Source: Olsenella sp. KGMB02461
GTDB taxonomy: Bacteria; Actinomycetota; Coriobacteriia; Coriobacteriales; Atopobiaceae
Length of the DNA stretch: 64,000 bases
Direction: 5' to 3'
Assembly (NCBI RefSeq): GCF_012584445.1
Contig: NZ_JABAHI010000008.1
Coordinates: forward strand, 1 to 64,000
Shown: piece after piece, positions 45,414 through 53,407 of the stretch
Layout: each line of letters starts with the position of its first letter
How positions within the stretch are numbered: position 1 is the first letter of the stretch
Program-made: the position numbers and the translations under genes
Notes under the pieces: generated by a model
What the model saw: only the letters and a program-made list of their open reading frames with translations
Databases searched by the model: none
What the model was told of the DNA's origin: nothing

Positions 45414-46847
45414 ATGAGCCAGACAGAGACCGCCTCAAACGCTGCGCCTTTATGGGGCGGCCGGTTCTCGGCAACGCCCGAAGGGGCCCTGGAGCTCTTT
45501 GGAGCCTCTCTGGGCTTTGACCAGCGGCTGTGGCCCTATGATATCGCCGGGTCGCGTGCTCACGCCAAGATGCTGGGAGCCCAAGAGATCCTTTCGGCGC
45601 AAGACGTGGATGCGATCCTTCAAGGGCTCGACCAGGTGGCTGCCGCCATCAAGGCCGGAGAACTCACCTTTGACCCGGCTCAAGACGAAGACGTGCACAT
45701 GGCGGTGGAACGGGAGCTCACGGCCAGGATTGGCGCTGCGGGAGGCAGGCTGCATACCGGCAGGTCGAGAAACGACCAGTCGGTCACAGACCTTCGCCTT
45801 TTTGCCAAAGATCAGGCGTGGGCGCTCTGGGACGCCCTGGGTGCGCTGGTGGAGGCCTGCATTGGCAAAGCCCAGCAGGAAATGGGCGTGGTGATGCCGG
45901 GTTACACGCATCTGCAGCCGGCACAGCCAGTGCTCTTCTCCCATCATCTTCTGGCCTATGGATGGATGTTTTTGCGGGATATGGAGCGCATGGCGCAGGC
46001 TGCGGCCGCAGCTGACAAGTCGCCTTTGGGAGCTGCGGCGCTGGCAGGCACCACCTACCCGCTGGATCGCTTCCAAACGGCTTCTGAACTGGGCATGAGC
46101 GCGCCTATTCCCAACTCTATGGATGCGGTGGCCGACCGCGACTTTGCCGCAGATCTCATCTATGCCTGCTCCATGACCCAGATGCATCTGTCACGCCTCT
46201 GCGAGGAGCTGGTCATTTGGTCTTCTACCGAGTTTGGCTTCATCGAGATGGACGACGCCCACTCCACCGGCTCCTCCATCATGCCTCAAAAGAAAAACCC
46301 CGACTTCTGCGAGCTGGTGCGCGGCAAGACCGGCCGCGTCTATGGCGACCTCATGAGCCTGCTCACGGTGCTCAAAGGCCTGCCGCTCACCTACGACAAG
46401 GACCTCCAGGAGGACAAGGAGCCGCTCTTTGACGCTGTGGGCACCGTGGCGGGATCGGTGGACGCCTGCTGCGGCATGATTGCCACCATGAAGGTGAAGC
46501 GCGACGCCATGGCTGCGGCCAGCCACGAAGGCTATATGGCCGCCACCGATCTGGCCGACTACCTGGTGGGCAAGGGCATGCCTTTCCGCGAGGCCCACAA
46601 GGTAGTGGGACGCTTGGTGGCCGACTGCGTGGCACAAGGCCTCACGCTCCAGCAGCTCACCTTAGACGAGCTGCGCAGCTATTCGCCCCTCTTCGACCAG
46701 GGGGCTCTCGAGGCGGTGAAGATCGACCAGGTGGTGGCCCAGCGCACCACCTACGGAGGCACTGCTCCTGTAGCTGTGAAGCACCAGCTTCAAGAGATCC
46801 AGCAGGCGCTGGATTCCCAGCGACAGGCGCGCATCCAAGCCTCCTAA
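45414..46847 (+). CDS. argH: Argininosuccinate lyase
   Basis: A 477-residue enzyme releasing arginine and fumarate from argininosuccinate. The signature GSSIMPQKKNPD with the catalytic Ser, HTGRSRNDQ, and GYTHLQPAQP are all intact. The ATG at 45414 is chosen because GTAGGA lies just upstream; another ATG 27 bases earlier cannot be excluded. It follows argG and ends at a strong bidirectional terminator. Confidence 0.96.
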   Translation: MSQTETASNAAPLWGGRFSATPEGALELFGASLGFDQRLWPYDIAGSRAHAKMLGAQEILSAQDVDAILQGLDQVAAAIKAGELTFDPAQDEDVHMAVERELTARIGAAGGRLHTGRSRNDQSVTDLRLFAKDQAWALWDALGALVEACIGKAQQEMGVVMPGYTHLQPAQPVLFSHHLLAYGWMFLRDMERMAQAAAAADKSPLGAAALAGTTYPLDRFQTASELGMSAPIPNSMDAVADRDFAADLIYACSMTQMHLSRLCEELVIWSSTEFGFIEMDDAHSTGSSIMPQKKNPDFCELVRGKTGRVYGDLMSLLTVLKGLPLTYDKDLQEDKEPLFDAVGTVAGSVDACCGMIATMKVKRDAMAAASHEGYMAATDLADYLVGKGMPFREAHKVVGRLVADCVAQGLTLQQLTLDELRSYSPLFDQGALEAVKIDQVVAQRTTYGGTAPVAVKHQLQEIQQALDSQRQARIQAS

Positions 46848-46886
46848 CTGCTTCAACCTTTGGGGGCGCGGGTTTATCGGCAGCAA

Positions 46887-46930
46887 AAAGGGCTTCTTGG
46901 CAGGAATCGCTCCTTGCCGAGAAGCCCTTT
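46887..46930. terminator. Bidirectional terminator between argH and the PBP gene
   Basis: AAAGGGCTTCTTGGCA (46887-46902) pairs with TTGCCGAGAAGCCCTTT (46914-46930), with GCTTT after it on the plus strand and AAAAAG/CTTTTT on the minus strand. Both arms are copies of the repeat family, one with a mismatch. Confidence 0.88.
46915..46929 (-). repeat. GGGYTTCTCGGCA motif copy (argH/PBP terminator)
   Basis: AAGGGCTTCTCGGCA on the minus strand forms one arm of the terminator; the other arm (46888-46902) is a copy with one change (CTTGG). Confidence 0.85.
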
Positions 46931-46986
46931 GCTTTAGGGGTCGCGCGCGTGGGCGTAGACTCAAAGCCAGCGAAGTGCTGGGATGT

Positions 46987-49155
46987 TTAAGGGGTGGGTG
47001 CAGTTTGGCCTGCCTCGCCGCCACCTTGAGCGGCGCCACCTGAGGTGTCGCCACCCTCTGTGCCGCCTGTGCCCTCTGTGCCTTGGGACGGGGCAGGCGT
47101 TTGGGTCTCGGGCTGGGTTTGGGAGGCCTCGGGCTCGGTTTGGGTAGGCGCCTGCTCTTGTGGCTGCTGCTGTTGAGGGGTGCTCTGAGAGCGGCGGCTG
47201 GAGCTGCCCGAGCTCGAGGCGGTGCCGCGCGAGAACTCCCAAGAGCTGTTGGGTTTGTAGGCGGGCGCAGTTTCCTCGGTAAACTCTTGTCGAGGGGTGT
47301 CTCCCAAGTAGGCTTTCACAAAGTTGGCCCAGATGGGGCAGGAGCTGTTGGAGGGGTGGCCGTCGGACCCGTCAATGACCACGGTCTTGGAGGAGTCGGG
47401 ATAGCCGGTCCATACCGCCACGGCGATCTGGGGCGTGTATCCGCAGAACCAGAGGTTGTCTGCGAGGTCTGTGGTGCCCGTCTTGCCGGCTATAGGCTGG
47501 TTGATGCCGTAGTTTTTGATGACGGAGGCAGTGGCGCCGGAGTTGGAGATGACGCCCTGGAGCACCTTGGTGGCAGCATAGGCCACCGAGGGGTCCACCG
47601 CGGTGGTGGGGGAGTCCTTGTGCTCGTAGACCTTGTTGCCATTGCGATCCTCGATGCGGGTGATGGCCACCGCGTCGCGATGCTGGCCGTTGGCTGCGAG
47701 AGTCGCGTAGGCTTCTGCCATCTGCACCACGGGCACAGGGATGGTGCCCAGGGTGATGGAGTCGTAGGCAGGCAAGTCCTCGGTGACCCCCATGTCTTTG
47801 GCTGCCTGGGCGATCTTTTGGCCGCCGATGGCTTGGGCCACCTGCACATAGCCGGTGTTGGAGGAGAGCTCGGTGGCTCGGGCGAGCGAGATGTTGCCGT
47901 AGCTCACGCCGCCATAGTTTCTTACCTTCCAAGTGGAGGAAACGGTGAGGGGAGAGTTGCAATTGAGCAGCACGTCGGGGTTCACGCCTTCGCGAAGGGC
48001 CGCCACCAGGGTGAAGGCCTTGAAGGTGGAACCCGGCTGGCGCAGGCCTTGGGTAGCCAGGTTCACCTGGCTCTTGGAAAAGTCGCTGCCGCCCACCATG
48101 GCCTTGATGTAGCCGGTGGAAGGGTCGATGGCCACCAGGGAGCTCTGAAGGCCCTCCTGGCCAATCTTTTGAAGCTGCTCGTTCACCGCATCCTCCGCCT
48201 GCTTTTGGGCGTCCGGATCGATGGTGGTGTAAACCTTGAGGCCGCCCTTCATCACCGTGTCGCTGGAGAAATCCTGGGAAAGCAGCTCTTTGATGTATTG
48301 GGTCCAATAGGGGTAGGTGCCCGTGTTGGACATGACGTTGGTGCCCAGATTGAGCTCCAGGGGGGTGTTCACCGCCTCGTCGTATTCCTCTTGGGAGATG
48401 TCGCCGGCCTCTTTCATGCGCCTGAGCACCAGGTTGCGACGCTCGATGGAGGCGTCGGGGTGCTGGGTGGGGTCATAGAGCGACGGCGAGTTGGGGATGC
48501 CTATGAGCAGGGCTGCCTGGGCCAACGTGAGGTCTTTGGCGCTCACGTTGAAGTAGGTTTTCGACGCGGCCTCGATGCCGTAGGCGCCCGAGCCGTAGTA
48601 GATGGTGTTGAGGTACATGTTAAGGATCTGGTCCTTGGAGTACTTCTTCTCCAGCTCGGTGGCGATGTAGGCCTCGCGCACCTTGCGTCGCAGGGTCTTG
48701 TCGAACTGCTCGTCAGAGAGGACGGTGTTTCGCACCAGCTGCTGGTCGATGGTGGAAGCGCCTTCGCTGCCTCCTAGAAGCGTCACCACCACGGCGCGGG
48801 CGATGCCTTGAGGGTCTACGCCGTTGTGCTGGTAGAAGCGGATGTCCTCGGTATCCACGGTGCCCTTCACCACATAGGGCGAGATCTCGTCCAAGGTGAC
48901 GGCCCGGCGGTTCTCCGCATAGTATTCAGCGATCACGTTGCCTTGAGAGTCGAAGACCGTGGTGGGCTCAGAAACAAGGTAGGCGTCGTCAGACTCGAAG
49001 TCCGGAAGGTCTTTGAGCCAGTTGTCGACCACGGTTCCTAAGGAGAAGGCCAAGGCAATGGTGATGAGCACGATGAAGCCCAGAAGCCCCGCAATGCCAA
49101 AGCCAACGAAATGGGTCCTCGAGTGCCTGCGGGCACGTCGGGTCCTGATTCCCAT
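46987..49155 (-). CDS. Class A penicillin-binding protein (PBP1-type)
   Basis: A 722-residue bifunctional peptidoglycan synthase. Cytosolic basic N-terminus, membrane segment at about 19-42, glycosyltransferase domain GT51 (DTEDIRFYQHNGVD with the catalytic Glu, STIDQQLVRN), then the transpeptidase domain with STFK (in PGSTFKAF), SSN (in LSSNTGY) and KTGT. The C-terminal 90 residues are a low-complexity Ser/Gln/Thr/Glu/Pro tail ending in Gly-rich sequence, outside the cell. AAAGGAGG precedes the ATG. It is monocistronic and divergent from a wall-hydrolase gene. Confidence 0.95.
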   Translation of the reverse strand: MGIRTRRARRHSRTHFVGFGIAGLLGFIVLITIALAFSLGTVVDNWLKDLPDFESDDAYLVSEPTTVFDSQGNVIAEYYAENRRAVTLDEISPYVVKGTVDTEDIRFYQHNGVDPQGIARAVVVTLLGGSEGASTIDQQLVRNTVLSDEQFDKTLRRKVREAYIATELEKKYSKDQILNMYLNTIYYGSGAYGIEAASKTYFNVSAKDLTLAQAALLIGIPNSPSLYDPTQHPDASIERRNLVLRRMKEAGDISQEEYDEAVNTPLELNLGTNVMSNTGTYPYWTQYIKELLSQDFSSDTVMKGGLKVYTTIDPDAQKQAEDAVNEQLQKIGQEGLQSSLVAIDPSTGYIKAMVGGSDFSKSQVNLATQGLRQPGSTFKAFTLVAALREGVNPDVLLNCNSPLTVSSTWKVRNYGGVSYGNISLARATELSSNTGYVQVAQAIGGQKIAQAAKDMGVTEDLPAYDSITLGTIPVPVVQMAEAYATLAANGQHRDAVAITRIEDRNGNKVYEHKDSPTTAVDPSVAYAATKVLQGVISNSGATASVIKNYGINQPIAGKTGTTDLADNLWFCGYTPQIAVAVWTGYPDSSKTVVIDGSDGHPSNSSCPIWANFVKAYLGDTPRQEFTEETAPAYKPNSSWEFSRGTASSSGSSSRRSQSTPQQQQPQEQAPTQTEPEASQTQPETQTPAPSQGTEGTGGTEGGDTSGGAAQGGGEAGQTAPTP

Positions 49156-49464
49156 AAAGGTCCTCCTTTACTTTACGTCCCTGTGCATTATCGGTCATGA
49201 AGGCACCGTTAGGTCTATGGGGCGCTCGATTCATCTCATTTATGAAATATCGTCACCGCTGTGATAAATAGCTGTAAGAGCGCCTGTCTTACCGGCAGTT
49301 ACGAGGGTTGGCAACCTTTAGGCTCAAGCTCGCTTTTACCTATAGGGGCTTAGGCGGGAGTTGGGCAACCAGTGGCCAAAAAAGCCTCCTTCTGGAACCT
49401 ATAATAGATTGCCTGTTATCATTTTGTGCGAGAAGAGAACGCATTCTAGCGTGGGGGATAGCCT
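49156..49464. promoter_or_regulatory. Divergent region of PBP and GW-repeat amidase genes
   Basis: About 310 bases without a gene. A perfect TATAAT at 49399-49404 lies 60 bases before the amidase ATG, but the -35 region is poor. Repeated GGTTGGCAACC/GGGCAACC strings occur around 49310-49370. No known riboswitch was recognised. Confidence 0.4.
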
Positions 49465-51999
49465 ATGACGATATCAGTGAAGAAAATAAAGAAGCTCCTT
49501 TTGGGAGCCCTTTCTTTGGGAGCGGCACTGGTGCTTTTCGCTGCTCCTGTACCTGCTCTGGCAACCTGTGGCCCAGTGGCGCTGGACCCCGGCCATGGCG
49601 GCAACGACCCTGGTGCTTCATCAGGCAAATACGTTTTACTCGACAAGGAACTCGTTGAGAGCGATTTGACTTGGCAAGTTGCCCATTATTGCAAAGAGCG
49701 CTTAGATCAACTTGGAATCCCCAACTTTATCGTCAAGGAAAAGTGGGAATCACTTTCACGCATTCAGCGTTGGCAGCGGGCCAAGGCAAAAGATGCGCGT
49801 GTACTTATCTCCTTTCATATGAATGCTGCTGACGGCATTCCTTCAGCCAATGGTTCCGAGGTGCTCTGTTGCAACTTCTCTACGTGGAACCAGTTCACCA
49901 ACCGCGAGAGCCGCGCCTTTGGCTCGGACCTGCTCAAGCGCTTTCAGGAGATGGGCTTTTACAATCGCGGCAACAAGTTCAACACGGGCACCGGCACTTA
50001 CCCCGACGGCTCTGCGGCAGACTCCATGGGCATCAACTATTACCCGCGCCTGGACGGTACTACTGGCCTTATCATTGAGCACGGGTTTTTAACCAACCAG
50101 CATGATGCCGGGCTTCTGAATAACCCAGAGGTGCTCAAGCAGATGGGTTATGCAGACGCCGAGGCCATCGCAAAGCAGTGGCCCAACAGCTATGTGAAGC
50201 CTGCCGCCTCGGTGCGTCCCAGCAGGGCCCACTGGGCCCAAGACGCCAAGGGTTGGAAGTACATCCTCTCTGACGGCTCGGCTGCCACCAACTGCTGGCA
50301 AAAGATCAATGGTAAGTGGTATCGCTTTGGAGCAGACGGCTACATGCTCTCCGGCGAGATCGCGCTGGGCGGCGCCCACTATCTGCTGGGCGGCCCGAGC
50401 GACGGCGCCATGGTTACTGGCTGGGTCTGGCGAAACGGCGCCTGGTATTACTACGGCGGTCCTGACGACGGCGCCATGAAGACTGGCTGGGCCTATGACG
50501 GCGGCTGGTATTACCTGGGCAATGACGGCCGTATGCGCACCGGTTGGGTGCGGGTGGACTCCGTCTGGTACTGGCTCAACGGCTCTGGCCGCATGGCTAC
50601 CGGCTGGCTCAGCCTGGGCGGCGCCTGGTACTGGCTGGATCTCAATAGCGGCGCGATGGCTGAGAACGGCACTGCGGTATGCCATGGGGTTCGTTCGCTC
50701 TTCAATGGCTCGGGCGCATGGATCTCTGGTTCTGGCTGGCGCCAGCTGGGCGATCGCTGGTTCTATCTCTCCGGCGATCGCGTGGCTACCGGCTGGCTCA
50801 ACCTGGGTGGCGCCTGGTACTGGCTGGCTGGCGACGGCGCCATGGCTACCGGCTGGACTGCGGTTGGCGGTAGCTGGTATTACCTAGGCAGCCAGGGTGA
50901 CGGCGCCATGAAGACCGGCTGGATCTGGGTGGACAACAAGTGGTACTACTGCAACACCTCCGGCGCCATGCTCACCGGCTGGCAGTGGATCGGCAATGCC
51001 TGGTATCTCCTGGGTTCCGACGGCGCCATGCTCACTGGCTGGCAGCGCATCGACAACAAGACCTACTACCTCGATGGCTCTGGAGTCATGCTCACCGGAA
51101 AGCAGACCATCGATGGCAAGGACTACGAGTTCAACAGCTCCGGCGTGCTCTTGAACGACCCCAATCAGCGGATAGGTTGGTTCAAAGAGCCCAATGGCCA
51201 GTGGCGTTACTACGATTCCAAGGGGAACATGCTCACCGGCTGGCAAACCATCAACGGCGCTCGCTACTATCTGGGCACTAACGGCATCATGGTCACTGGC
51301 CGCCAGACCATCGGCGGAGCCGCCTATGTGTTTGACAATGACGGCAAGGCCATCAATGGCTGGTACAACGCCTCTTTGCAACCTTCCAACTCCTCAGTCT
51401 CTGGCTCGAAGGTCCATTACTATGAGGGCGGCAAGGAGACCTACACCCGTCCCGGCAATACCCCGGTCATGGGCGCGTCTGCGATGAGCAAGGATGCCTT
51501 TGTGAAGGCCTTCGCTGCAAAGATCCAGGCTAACTACCCGCAGATCTACCGCAATGATGCCAAATACGGGGCACAAACTCCCGAGGCCTTTGCCCAGGCA
51601 ACTTGGGACGCAGCCGAGAAGGAAGGCGTGCGCCCCGAGGTGCTCGCAGCTCAAGTTGGCAATGAGACCGGTTGGCTCAAGTTTGGCGGCATCGTCAATG
51701 CGAATCAGTGCAACTTTGGCGGTCTTGGCGCCCTGGATGGCAATGCCAACGGCAATGCTGCCACCTTCGCCAACGTGCAAGAAGGCCTCTTGGCCCAAGC
51801 GCAGCATCTCAAGGCCTACTCCTCCAAAGAGGCGCTTGCCCAGCCCTGCGTGGATCCTCGATTCCATCTCATCGCAAACCGCGGCATCGCACCCTACCTG
51901 GAGGATTACGGCGCCGACGGCCATGGCGGGCTGGTATGGGCGAGCAATCGTCTCTATGGGCGCGACCTGCTGGCAGCCATGAAGGCTATCACCGGCTAA
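49465..51999 (+). CDS. Secreted amidase/GW-repeat/glucosaminidase wall hydrolase
   Basis: An 844-residue secreted peptidoglycan hydrolase. Signal peptide 1-33, then an Amidase_3 domain (N-acetylmuramoyl-L-alanine amidase): His44 in ALDPGHGGNDPG, Glu65 in LVESDL, His in SFHMN and the catalytic Glu in IIEHGF. About 18-20 choline-binding-type repeats (TGWxxxGGxWYYL...GAMxTGW) occupy residues about 250-635. The C-terminal domain has NETGWLKFGGIVNANQCNFGGLGA, as in glucosaminidase-like wall hydrolases. Two catalytic domains around a wall-binding array suggest a cell-separation enzyme. GGGGGA precedes the ATG. Confidence 0.9.
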   Translation: MTISVKKIKKLLLGALSLGAALVLFAAPVPALATCGPVALDPGHGGNDPGASSGKYVLLDKELVESDLTWQVAHYCKERLDQLGIPNFIVKEKWESLSRIQRWQRAKAKDARVLISFHMNAADGIPSANGSEVLCCNFSTWNQFTNRESRAFGSDLLKRFQEMGFYNRGNKFNTGTGTYPDGSAADSMGINYYPRLDGTTGLIIEHGFLTNQHDAGLLNNPEVLKQMGYADAEAIAKQWPNSYVKPAASVRPSRAHWAQDAKGWKYILSDGSAATNCWQKINGKWYRFGADGYMLSGEIALGGAHYLLGGPSDGAMVTGWVWRNGAWYYYGGPDDGAMKTGWAYDGGWYYLGNDGRMRTGWVRVDSVWYWLNGSGRMATGWLSLGGAWYWLDLNSGAMAENGTAVCHGVRSLFNGSGAWISGSGWRQLGDRWFYLSGDRVATGWLNLGGAWYWLAGDGAMATGWTAVGGSWYYLGSQGDGAMKTGWIWVDNKWYYCNTSGAMLTGWQWIGNAWYLLGSDGAMLTGWQRIDNKTYYLDGSGVMLTGKQTIDGKDYEFNSSGVLLNDPNQRIGWFKEPNGQWRYYDSKGNMLTGWQTINGARYYLGTNGIMVTGRQTIGGAAYVFDNDGKAINGWYNASLQPSNSSVSGSKVHYYEGGKETYTRPGNTPVMGASAMSKDAFVKAFAAKIQANYPQIYRNDAKYGAQTPEAFAQATWDAAEKEGVRPEVLAAQVGNETGWLKFGGIVNANQCNFGGLGALDGNANGNAATFANVQEGLLAQAQHLKAYSSKEALAQPCVDPRFHLIANRGIAPYLEDYGADGHGGLVWASNRLYGRDLLAAMKAITG
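50220..51370 (+). repeat. Coding array of GW (choline-binding-type) repeats
   Basis: Tandem units of about 20 codons encoding the pattern GW-x-x-x-x-G-x-WYYL-x-x-x-GAM-x-T. DNA identity between units is partial, centred on GGCGCCATG and ACCGGCTGG. The same unit type recurs in two other genes here. Confidence 0.9.
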
Positions 52000-52041
52000 C
52001 CAGCACCTTCGGGTAAGGAAGGGCTGCCAAACCGAAAAGCC

Positions 52042-52056
52042 AAGGGTTTCTCGGCA
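52042..52056 (+). repeat. GGGYTTCTCGGCA motif copy (after amidase gene)
   Basis: AAGGGTTTCTCGGCA, 43 bases after the stop, sense orientation, upstream of a hairpin. Confidence 0.85.
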
Positions 52057-52082
52057 GCCATAAAGAATGCACGACCTTTTAG

Positions 52083-52118
52083 ACGGGCCTTTTGCCTTAA
52101 GGGCGAAGGGCCCGTTTG
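52083..52118 (+). terminator. Terminator after the GW-repeat amidase gene
   Basis: ACGGGCC (52083-52089) pairs with GGCCCGT (52109-52115), with TTTTGCC/GGGCGAA inside and a TTAA loop, followed by TTTGGGG. The repeat motif AAGGGTTTCTCGGCA lies 27 bases upstream, between stop and hairpin. Confidence 0.75.
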
Positions 52119-52198
52119 GGGTAGGATGGACAGACGCAAAGGCTGCCCCGCAAGAGGGGCTACAAGATGTCGTGGGATGTCGCGGCTAAGGAGGGACT

Positions 52199-53407
52199 AT
52201 GCTCGGCGTTGAGGAGCAGATGAAAGTCATCGAGTCTGGCGCGATGCAGATCGTGCCGCAAGAAGAGCTCAAGAAGAAGCTGGCCAAGGGCACGCCGCTC
52301 AATATCAAGCTGGGCGTGGATCCTACCAGCCCTGACCTTCACCTGGGCCATGCGGTGCCCCTGCGCAAGATGCGCCAGTTCCAGGATTTGGGCCATAACG
52401 TCACCCTCATCATCGGCAACGGCACGGCGCTCATCGGCGACCCCTCCGGTCGCGATTCCACCCGGCCGCCTCTCACGGAGGAGCAGGTGGAGGCCAATGC
52501 CAAGACCTATGTCGAGCAGGCTATGAAGATCTTGGATCCTGAGAAGACCACCATCGTGCACAACGGCGACTGGATCAAGCCGCTTACCCTCCAAGACATG
52601 CTGGGTCTCATGTCGCAGTTCACCGTGGCGCGCATCTTGGAGCGCGAGGACTTCTCCAACCGTTACCAAAACCATCTGCCCATCGCCCTGCACGAGTTCA
52701 TCTACCCGGTGCTTCAAGCTTACGACTCGGTGATGATCAACGCCGATCTGGAGATGGGCGGCAACGACCAGATCTTCAACCTTCTGGCCGGCCGCGACCT
52801 CATGGAGAAGCGCGGCATGGAGCCCCAGGTGGCCCTTACCATGCCGCTTTTGGAGGGCACTGACGGCCATAAGAAGATGTCCAAGTCCTACGGCAATTAC
52901 GTGGGCCTCACCGATGAGCCTGCAGACATGTACGGCAAGGTCATGTCCATTCCCGACGAGCTTCTGGGCCGCTACTACCGTCTGGCCTCCACCCTGCCGG
53001 TCGAGGAGGTGGACGCCATAGATGCCTCTCTGGCCGATGGCACCGCAGACCCTTATGCCTTGAAGCGCCGGCTGGCTGCCAATATCGTGGAGCTCTACCA
53101 CGGCGCGCAGGCAGCGCAAGATGCCGCTGCGGCCTTCGACGCCCTCTTCAAGGAGCACCAGCGCCCCCACGCCCCTGAAGTGGCCTGTGAGCTCACCGTC
53201 AACGACGAGGGCAAAGTCTACCTGCCTGCGCTGCTGGCCCAGGTGGGCCTGGCCAAGAGTGCAGGGGAGGGACGTCGCCTCATCGACGGCGGCGGCGTGC
53301 GCGTGAACGACGAGCCCTTGGCCCCAAAGACCTACAACCTTGACCCCTCCCAGGTGGAAGGCGCCTTTATCCAGGTGGGAAAGCGCAGGGCGGTCCAGCT
53401 TGTCTAA
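52199..53407 (+). CDS. tyrS: Tyrosyl-tRNA synthetase
   Basis: A 402-residue class I synthetase. The HIGH-type motif is HLGHAVPLRK, KMSKS is exact (KKMSKSYGN), and a C-terminal S4 RNA-binding domain is present (SAGEGRRLIDGGGVRVND). The DPTSPDLHLGH start is typical of the TyrRS type II (TyrZ-like) group. AAGGAGG precedes the ATG. The leader is too short and lacks the features of a T-box. The U32 gene overlaps its end. Confidence 0.96.
   Translation: MLGVEEQMKVIESGAMQIVPQEELKKKLAKGTPLNIKLGVDPTSPDLHLGHAVPLRKMRQFQDLGHNVTLIIGNGTALIGDPSGRDSTRPPLTEEQVEANAKTYVEQAMKILDPEKTTIVHNGDWIKPLTLQDMLGLMSQFTVARILEREDFSNRYQNHLPIALHEFIYPVLQAYDSVMINADLEMGGNDQIFNLLAGRDLMEKRGMEPQVALTMPLLEGTDGHKKMSKSYGNYVGLTDEPADMYGKVMSIPDELLGRYYRLASTLPVEEVDAIDASLADGTADPYALKRRLAANIVELYHGAQAAQDAAAAFDALFKEHQRPHAPEVACELTVNDEGKVYLPALLAQVGLAKSAGEGRRLIDGGGVRVNDEPLAPKTYNLDPSQVEGAFIQVGKRRAVQLV

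Noticed and set aside
50220-51370. CRISPR-like periodicity
   Set aside because: The period is that of about 20-codon protein repeats in an open frame; units vary and there are no unique spacers. No CRISPR array or cas gene is seen in the window.
52000-52198. Possible T-box leader before tyrS
   Set aside because: The leader is short, lacks a T-box sequence, and its hairpin is explained as the terminator of the preceding gene.
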